A stretch of DNA of 8,880 bases, taken from positions 1 through 8,880 of the forward strand of contig DAIDTM010000260.1 in NCBI GenBank assembly GCA_027457205.1. Direction: 5' to 3'. The notes beneath the pieces were generated by a model. The model saw nothing but the letters and a program-made list of their open reading frames with translations, was not told the DNA's origin and did not search any database. The DNA comes from Anaerolineae bacterium (GTDB taxonomy: Bacteria > Chloroflexota > Anaerolineae > UBA4142). Positions 5,464 through 8,880 of this stretch are shown here, one piece after another. Each line of letters opens with the position of its first letter. The stretch's first letter is position 1. Position numbers and translations under genes: made by a program.

Positions 5464-7170
5464 TTATTGCAAGCCGGCTGCCTTGCAGACATCGGCATAC
5501 TGGGTTGTGCAAATTTGCTGTACGCTCCAGAAGCCATCCTTCACGACGGTGTCTTTGATGTTGGCTTGCGTCACGGCGACGGGCGTGAGCAGGATTGACG
5601 GCACATCCATCTTGCCGTTGTTCACGGTCTGGCTATTCGTCAACGCCGCCGGTACCGGCGTCTTGGTCAGCAGATCATACGCCAGTTGCGCAGCAGCGTA
5701 TGCCTCGGGCTGAATGGCTTTGTAGACCGTCATGTACTGCTGCCCGTTCAGGATGCGTTGAATCGCCGCAAGTTCGGCGTCCTGCCCGGTGATAGGCGGA
5801 AGCGGAGAGAGGCCGGCAGCTTTCATCGCCGCGATCGCGCCGCCGGCGGTGCCATCGTTCGCCGCGTAGACGCCGTCGATCTTGTTGCTCAAGGCGGTCA
5901 GCGCCTGCTGCATTTCGGTCTGCGCTTGATCGGGGCTCCAGTCCGGCGTGTCGTACTCCTTGCCGATCGTCAGTTTCCCCGCTTTGACCAGCGGGTCGAA
6001 GATGCTGTGCGCGCCTTGCTTGAACAGTTTCGCGTTGTTGTTGGTTGGCGCGCCGTTGATCATCACGATCGTCGGGTTGGTTTTACCCATCGCGTTCAGT
6101 CGATCAACCAAACTCTGCGCCTGGAGTATGCCGACTTTTTGGTTATCGAACGAAATGTAATAGTTGACGCCTGTCGAATTCAGGATGAGTCGATCATAGG
6201 CAATGACCGGCACGCCCTGCGCGGCTGCCTTGTCCGCAATTTCCGCGGCGGCGGCTGAATCGACGGGATCGAGCACGAGCACTTGCGCGCCATTCGTCAG
6301 CGCGGCTTCCGCTTGCGACAACTGGGTGTTGGCGTCTTGGTTCGCGTTGCTGTACAAGACCTGGCACTTGGGGCACAGACGCGTCAACTCTTTTTCAAAG
6401 TTGGGGCGGTCTTGGGTCTCATAGCGCGCCGTCTTGGATTCCGGGAGCAAGAGCGCAATCTTGCCGCTGGCGGCAGTTGGCTCAGGAGAAGTGATGACCC
6501 AGCCAGCCGCCGCGCCCGCGATAGGGTGCGTCAATTCGCCGGCTTGCGCTTGCATTCCCGTTGCGTTGGCGGCGTACGCGCCATCCGATGCGATATTGTA
6601 GTACGCGCTCTGGGCAGTGATGTCGCTGCTCTTCGCCGTGAACGTCACCGGCTTGTCGAACTTGCCGACGAGTTGATTCGTCTGCGTGTTCACGACCTTG
6701 AACGCAAAGTCGAGGACGGGCTGCTCATTGGCTGGCGCGTTCGCCAAAAAGCGCGCGAGGTCGCCGGTCAGAATTTCGAATTTGACCGGCGCGCTGAACG
6801 CATCCGCCGGCACATTGACGGTGAAAGGTCCCGCCGTAATGGTCGCGGCTGTGCCCGGCGTAATGTTCTGGCTGGCTAAGACAGTCGGAAAACCGAGTTT
6901 CGTCCAATCAGACACGGTCGCTGCTGGCGCGGTGGTCGGCGCAGCCGTCGGCGCGACGGTCGGCGCGGTCGTCGATGTGGCTGCCGGGGCAGTCGTCGGC
7001 GCAGTTGTTGGGGCGGCAGTCGGCGCGGTCGTTGGCGCAGCCGTTGGCGCGGTCGTCGCCGCCGGCGGTACAGCGGTTGGCGTAGGCGACGTAGCGCACG
7101 CCGATAGCGCAATGACCACGATAGCAATCAGCGGAGCGAGGATCGCAAATCGCTTGAGTTGATTTGGCAT
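5464..7170 (-). CDS. XylF-like sugar ABC transporter substrate-binding lipoprotein with an inserted N-terminal domain
   Basis: A 568-residue lipoprotein. The signal peptide ends LSAC (Cys25); a Thr/Ala/Pro repeat linker spans about 26-87; an unrecognised domain lies at 88-227; a complete periplasmic-binding-protein fold of the xylose/ribose type (Peripla_BP_4) spans about 236-568. Typical segments include KIALLLPESKTARYETQDRP (237-256), VLVLDPVDS (297-305), GVPVIAYDRLI (319-329), YYISFDNQKVG (337-347), DGVYAANDGTAGG (432-444) and ITGQDAE (460-466), closely resembling D-xylose-binding XylF. No permease or ATPase gene lies in the window, so it is an orphan binding protein that may serve a remote transporter or act as a sensor. 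The ATG at 7170 is preferred to 7236: AAGGGAGGTT (7176-7185) is ideally placed and the signal peptide begins properly. Residues 88-227 match the C-terminal domain of the lipoprotein at 3613-4704. Confidence 0.93.
   Translation of the reverse strand: MPNQLKRFAILAPLIAIVVIALSACATSPTPTAVPPAATTAPTAAPTTAPTAAPTTAPTTAPAATSTTAPTVAPTAAPTTAPAATVSDWTKLGFPTVLASQNITPGTAATITAGPFTVNVPADAFSAPVKFEILTGDLARFLANAPANEQPVLDFAFKVVNTQTNQLVGKFDKPVTFTAKSSDITAQSAYYNIASDGAYAANATGMQAQAGELTHPIAGAAAGWVITSPEPTAASGKIALLLPESKTARYETQDRPNFEKELTRLCPKCQVLYSNANQDANTQLSQAEAALTNGAQVLVLDPVDSAAAAEIADKAAAQGVPVIAYDRLILNSTGVNYYISFDNQKVGILQAQSLVDRLNAMGKTNPTIVMINGAPTNNNAKLFKQGAHSIFDPLVKAGKLTIGKEYDTPDWSPDQAQTEMQQALTALSNKIDGVYAANDGTAGGAIAAMKAAGLSPLPPITGQDAELAAIQRILNGQQYMTVYKAIQPEAYAAAQLAYDLLTKTPVPAALTNSQTVNNGKMDVPSILLTPVAVTQANIKDTVVKDGFWSVQQICTTQYADVCKAAGLQ
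6915..7083 (-). repeat. Coding tandem repeat for the TAAPTTAP linker
   Basis: Within the sugar-binding lipoprotein, imperfect units of 12-24 bases encode repeated TAAPTTAP-type residues (about residues 30-86). Such linkers hold lipoproteins away from the membrane and are frequent in Chloroflexota. The copy number is likely to vary between strains. Confidence 0.85.
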
Positions 7171-7260
7171 TTTTGAACCTCCCTTGAAGTAACTTGTAAA
7201 ACCAGGATCGATCGCGCAATGCGCGGAGTGCGGCATAAGACGAGTCGCACCTTCGAGCGC

Positions 7261-7292
7261 AGTATAAATCCAGGCAAGCCCGTTTGACTTTA
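7261..7292 (-). promoter_or_regulatory. Promoter of the sugar-binding lipoprotein operon, non-canonical -35
   Basis: The -10 is TATACT (7261-7266); the -35 region carries TAAAGTCAAA (7283-7292) rather than TTGACA. The box and its spacing are the same as in the YflT-like gene promoter (3098-3129). Transcription would start near 7254, giving a leader of about 84 bases. Confidence 0.5.
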
Positions 7293-7310
7293 TAGAACGC
7301 TAAAAGCATA

Positions 7311-7326
7311 CTTAAGGCAACCTTAT
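7311..7326. promoter_or_regulatory. Inverted-repeat operator candidate, copy 2 (minus strand ATAAGGTTGCCTTAAG)
   Basis: TAAGG and CCTTA arms are separated by three bases; 14 of 16 bases match the copy at 3148-3163. Its centre is 55 bases upstream of the -10 centre, exactly as in the other copy, which fits an activator-binding site near -62. Confidence 0.5.
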
Positions 7327-7349
7327 GCCGAGATCAGCCATGAAATAGA

Positions 7350-7382
7350 GAATGCACCGAAATGGACCACTTCGGTGCATTC
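7350..7382. other. Perfect 12-base-pair hairpin upstream of the lipoprotein promoter
   Basis: GAATGCACCGAA (7350-7361) and TTCGGTGCATTC (7371-7382) pair around a nine-base loop. No T tract follows on either strand. It is the last of four hairpins between the riboswitch terminator and the lipoprotein promoter. Confidence 0.6.
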
Positions 7383-7404
7383 ATCGAAGATCAGAGCGAT
7401 TACC

Positions 7405-7436
7405 GCGCGTCCGATGAAAAAATCGGTGTAACGCGC
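7405..7436. other. Bulged hairpin in the riboswitch-to-lipoprotein spacer
   Basis: CCGAT (7411-7415) pairs with ATCGG (7422-7426), extended by GCGCGT (7405-7410) with ACGCGC (7431-7436) across a four-base bulge. It is weaker than its neighbours. Confidence 0.4.
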
Positions 7437-7452
7437 TGACACTACTCCGGTA

Positions 7453-7497
7453 CAAAAAGGAGCGCCGCTTCGAAGCCGACAAACTCCGAAGCGGCGC
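7453..7497 (-). terminator. Intrinsic terminator-like hairpin, minus strand
   Basis: GCGCCGCTTCG and CGAAGCGGCGC form a perfect 11-base GC-rich stem (7462-7472 with 7487-7497, 14-base loop), followed on the minus strand by TCCTTTTTGT. It would stop transcripts coming from the riboswitch before they reach the lipoprotein gene. Confidence 0.65.
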
Positions 7498-7511
7498 ATC
7501 CACACGAGTCC

Positions 7512-7551
7512 GGTTATCTCCCCCCGCAGACGCCGACGGGAGGAGATAACC
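7512..7551. other. Long hairpin in the riboswitch-to-lipoprotein spacer
   Basis: GGTTATCTCC (7512-7521) and GGAGATAACC (7542-7551) form a perfect ten-base stem that can be extended inward with one mismatch (CCCG/CGGG). No T tract follows. Confidence 0.6.
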
Positions 7552-7584
7552 AATCGAAAAGGAGGAGAAGAAGTACGCCTTGTA

Positions 7585-7619
7585 CCAAAACAAAAAACCA
7601 CAGGGGAAGACTGTGGTTT
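7585..7619 (-). terminator. Intrinsic terminator: expression platform of the c-di-AMP riboswitch
   Basis: On the minus strand, AAACCACAG and CTGTGGTTT (7611-7619 with 7595-7603) form a nine-base stem with a seven-base loop, running straight into a T-rich tract (about 7587-7597). GTCTTCCCC through the loop (7603-7611) can pair, with one bulge, with GGGGACAAGAC at the 3' edge of the aptamer (7650-7660), a possible antiterminator contact. Confidence 0.8.
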
Positions 7620-7654
7620 CGAAAGCGCGCAATCGTTCTGCGCCTCACCGTCTT

Positions 7655-7782
7655 GTCCCCTTCAATGCCTACGAAGTTAGCTGACGGGTTAGGGCTGAAG
7701 GATACCCCTCTCGCTTGGCGAGATACACCCCGGTCGTTGGTTCCTCCGTTCTCTCTTCAGGGAAAGAGAGATTAGGCAGACA
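7655..7782 (-). ncRNA. c-di-AMP riboswitch (ydaO/yuaA leader type)
   Basis: The minus strand carries the hallmark segments of this class in order: TGCC (P1 5' side, 7775-7778), ACGGAGGAACCAA (ending near 7737), GGGGTGTATC, a short GC hairpin (CTCGCCAAGCGAG), GGGGTATCCTTCAGCCC, ACCCGTCAGCTAAC (7676-7689), CGTAGGCA (P1 3' side) and GAAGGGG. I compared these from memory with the Thermoanaerobacter and Bacillus ydaO sequences; the agreement at the conserved core is close. Ligand binding usually favours termination, here by the hairpin at 7585-7619, so high c-di-AMP would turn expression off. The class commonly controls potassium/osmolyte transport and cell-wall remodelling genes. Boundaries are approximate. 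The next minus-strand gene is the sugar-binding lipoprotein some 415 bases beyond the terminator, with more hairpins between. Confidence 0.88.
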
Positions 7783-7803
7783 GCTATTCAATTTTCTGTT
7801 CCG

Positions 7804-7832
7804 ACTATACCACAAGAACCGATTTCTGTCAA
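7804..7832 (-). promoter_or_regulatory. Consensus sigma-70-type promoter of the c-di-AMP riboswitch transcript
   Basis: On the minus strand, TTGACA (7827-7832) and TATAGT (7804-7809) are separated by exactly 17 bases. Transcription would start near 7797, a few bases before the aptamer. It is divergent to the plus-strand promoter at 7869-7897. Confidence 0.82.
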
Positions 7833-7868
7833 GCAAAAATTTTGCAAAAAATCATCGCCCCGCGTTTA

Positions 7869-7897
7869 TTGCGCGCGGCAAAGATTGCTGGTATAAT
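7869..7897 (+). promoter_or_regulatory. Extended -10 promoter of the PurC-like domain gene
   Basis: A perfect TATAAT (7892-7897) preceded by TGG forms an extended -10; the -35 position (7869-7874, TTGCGC) is poor but correctly spaced at 17 bases. Transcription would start near 7904. Confidence 0.65.
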
Positions 7898-7923
7898 CTC
7901 CATCAATCAAGAAACCTGAAGAC

Positions 7924-7970
7924 GGGTACACCGCTGTGCCCATCGGCAATTGCCGATGGGTTTTTGTTTT
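7924..7970 (+). terminator. Leader terminator (attenuator candidate) before the PurC-like domain gene
   Basis: A perfect 22-base palindrome (7939-7960, CCCATCGGCAA and its complement) is followed by TTTTTGTTTT (7961-7970). It lies about 35 bases after the predicted start and 16 bases before the ATG at 7987. An upstream hairpin, GGGTACA with TGTGCCC (7924-7930 and 7935-7941, one G-U pair), shares the CCC at 7939-7941 with the terminator stem, so the two cannot form fully together. No known aptamer was recognised in this short leader. Confidence 0.7.
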
Positions 7971-7986
7971 ACTGGAAATTCTGACG

Positions 7987-8874
7987 ATGCCTCCGATTAC
8001 GCTTCAAGAACTCATCGCGCTCGCGCTTCCTGCCGAGACGCGCGTGCTGGCTGGACATTCCGCGCTGGACCGCGCGGTGACCTGGGTCATCGCCGCGCCT
8101 GCGGCGGATGTCACCGCGCGCGCCGTGCCCGGCGATTTTGCTTTTCTGCTGCCGCCGTATTCGAGCGGCTGGTCGTCCCAGATCGCGCAGCTTCCGCGCG
8201 CGGGCGTCGCGGGCGTCGCCGTCATTGGTACTCCATCGCCAGCGGTGATTGACGCGGCGGAGCAAGCCGGTCTCCCGCTGCTCGCGCTGCCGGAATCGGT
8301 GGATGTGCTTAGCGGCCGGTTGGGCGAGACGGGCGTGCAACTGGTGCTGGCCTCGCAACTACCAGGTCGTGCTCGCGTGTTGGAGTTTGACGGCCAGACC
8401 TTTCGAGTCGCATCGGTGTCCGACCGCCTCATGATTTCTACGCTGCAACGTATGTATCGTCACTTCTACTTCCGGTTGTGCGACATCGTTGATTCAGCAA
8501 TGCTCGTCGAATCTGGTGCCATCGACTATGACGATTTGAAGTCGTCGGCGCAGGCGGCCGGCATCTGGGAAGGCGTCGCGACCTACCTTGTCCTCGTCTC
8601 GGATTATGTCCACCGCTTCCGCGGCACTGGCCTTCGGTTGCCGGCGCTCGTCAAAGATTCGGCTCAATTTGACGGAACTGTCATGCATTTCGGCGGAGGT
8701 TTCCTTCGTGTTCCAATTCTTCCGCAATCCATCGCGCTGTATCGCTCGCAGTTCACTGGCTTGCTGCGCAGGCGAGAGTTACAAAGTAGTGCAAGGCTGG
8801 GGTTATTGCCTGCGCTAGCAACAGCCGCTGCCATTGGTTACAAAATTACCGGCAGCGATAAGGGGATATGGTAA
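7987..8874 (+). CDS. PurC-like (PucR N-terminal) domain protein with unusual C-terminal half, no HTH seen
   Basis: A 295-residue protein. Residues 3-118 fit the PurC-like ligand-sensing domain at the front of PucR regulators: ITLQELIAL at the start, VLAGHSALDRAVTWV (20-34), PGDFAFLLP (48-56), VAGVAVIG (74-81) and GLPLLALPESV (95-105). Family PucR proteins are usually longer and end in a helix-turn-helix; no HTH is apparent here. Residues about 143-295 (SDRLMISTLQRMYRHFYFRL, DYDDLKSSAQAAGIW, GGGFLRVPILPQS, ending ITGSDKGIW) look like a distinct mostly helical module that I cannot name with certainty; I have a vague recollection of similar C-terminal halves in nucleotidyltransferase-like proteins. 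The second half is visibly less GC-rich than the first. The ATG at 7987 was chosen because the domain starts there; the Shine-Dalgarno (GGAAATT) is weak. A GTG at 7936 would lie inside the terminator. Confidence 0.75.
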   Translation: MPPITLQELIALALPAETRVLAGHSALDRAVTWVIAAPAADVTARAVPGDFAFLLPPYSSGWSSQIAQLPRAGVAGVAVIGTPSPAVIDAAEQAGLPLLALPESVDVLSGRLGETGVQLVLASQLPGRARVLEFDGQTFRVASVSDRLMISTLQRMYRHFYFRLCDIVDSAMLVESGAIDYDDLKSSAQAAGIWEGVATYLVLVSDYVHRFRGTGLRLPALVKDSAQFDGTVMHFGGGFLRVPILPQSIALYRSQFTGLLRRRELQSSARLGLLPALATAAAIGYKITGSDKGIW

Positions 8875-8880
8875 TCGTCA
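8868..8880 (+). CDS. Possible start of a further gene, overlapping the PurC-like gene stop
   Basis: ATG at 8868 overlaps the preceding stop in the arrangement ATGGTAA and is preceded by AAGGGGAT. It reads MVIV and leaves the window, so nothing can be said about the product. Overlapping start and stop suggest translational coupling. Confidence 0.4.

Noticed and set aside
6686..7162. Plus-strand Ala/Val/Gly-rich frame opposite the lipoprotein linker
   Set aside because: It is the complement of the TAAPTTAP repeat; low complexity and no start signal. The repeat was also considered as a CRISPR and rejected because units are short, imperfect and coding, without spacers.
7323..7632. Open frames of 83-92 residues on the minus strand between riboswitch and lipoprotein
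   Set aside because: They run through several perfect hairpins and the riboswitch terminator, have no Shine-Dalgarno and read as Arg/Ser/Phe-rich nonsense; the hairpins explain the sequence better.

Overview
The window looks like a chromosomal piece of a Chloroflexota bacterium, probably Anaerolineae-like. The evidence is indirect: a pentaheme cytochrome followed by a Tat-exported protein resembling the start of an alternative complex III or related molybdopterin-oxidoreductase operon, lipoproteins with long Thr/Ala/Pro linkers, an orphan sugar-binding lipoprotein, and moderately GC-rich DNA. No rRNA, tRNA, CRISPR array or insertion sequence was seen.

Everything from 1 to about 7,810 is read on the minus strand. 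From upstream (high coordinates) to downstream: a c-di-AMP (ydaO/yuaA-type) riboswitch with its own promoter and terminator (7585-7832); a roughly 230-base stretch with four further hairpins (7350-7551); a likely operon of a sugar-binding lipoprotein (5464-7170), a Bax inhibitor-1/YccA membrane protein (4707-5402) and a Yx4D-motif lipoprotein (3613-4704); a stand-alone CBM48 glycogen-binding-type protein (3160-3480); a YflT-like general stress protein (2516-3064); a CBS-domain site-2 protease (1176-2291); a repeat-bearing spacer (about 920-1141); then a promoter, structured leader and terminator-like hairpin ahead of the pentaheme cytochrome (155-685) and the beginning of its Tat-exported partner (1-122). 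On the plus strand, starting beyond the riboswitch promoter, a PurC-like (PucR N-terminal) domain protein runs from 7987 to 8874 behind a terminator-like leader, and another gene probably starts at its very end.

Three observations stand out. First, the sugar-binding lipoprotein and the Yx4D lipoprotein, first and third genes of one apparent operon, carry the same roughly 140-residue domain (about half the residues identical, no gaps, by hand count) attached to unrelated partners. Second, the promoters of the sugar-binding protein and of the YflT-like stress protein share an inverted repeat, a TAAAG(A/T)CAAA box and a -10 box, all at exactly the same spacing, which suggests one stress-type regulator or an unusual sigma factor. 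Third, a good c-di-AMP riboswitch lies upstream of this operon but is separated from it by a chain of hairpins, so its real target is unclear.

Taken together, the centre of the window reads as an envelope/stress module: c-di-AMP sensing, a stress protein, a BI-1 protein, an intramembrane protease and two surface lipoproteins sharing an unrecognised domain. That functional link is inference from neighbourhood and shared promoter structure, not shown directly.
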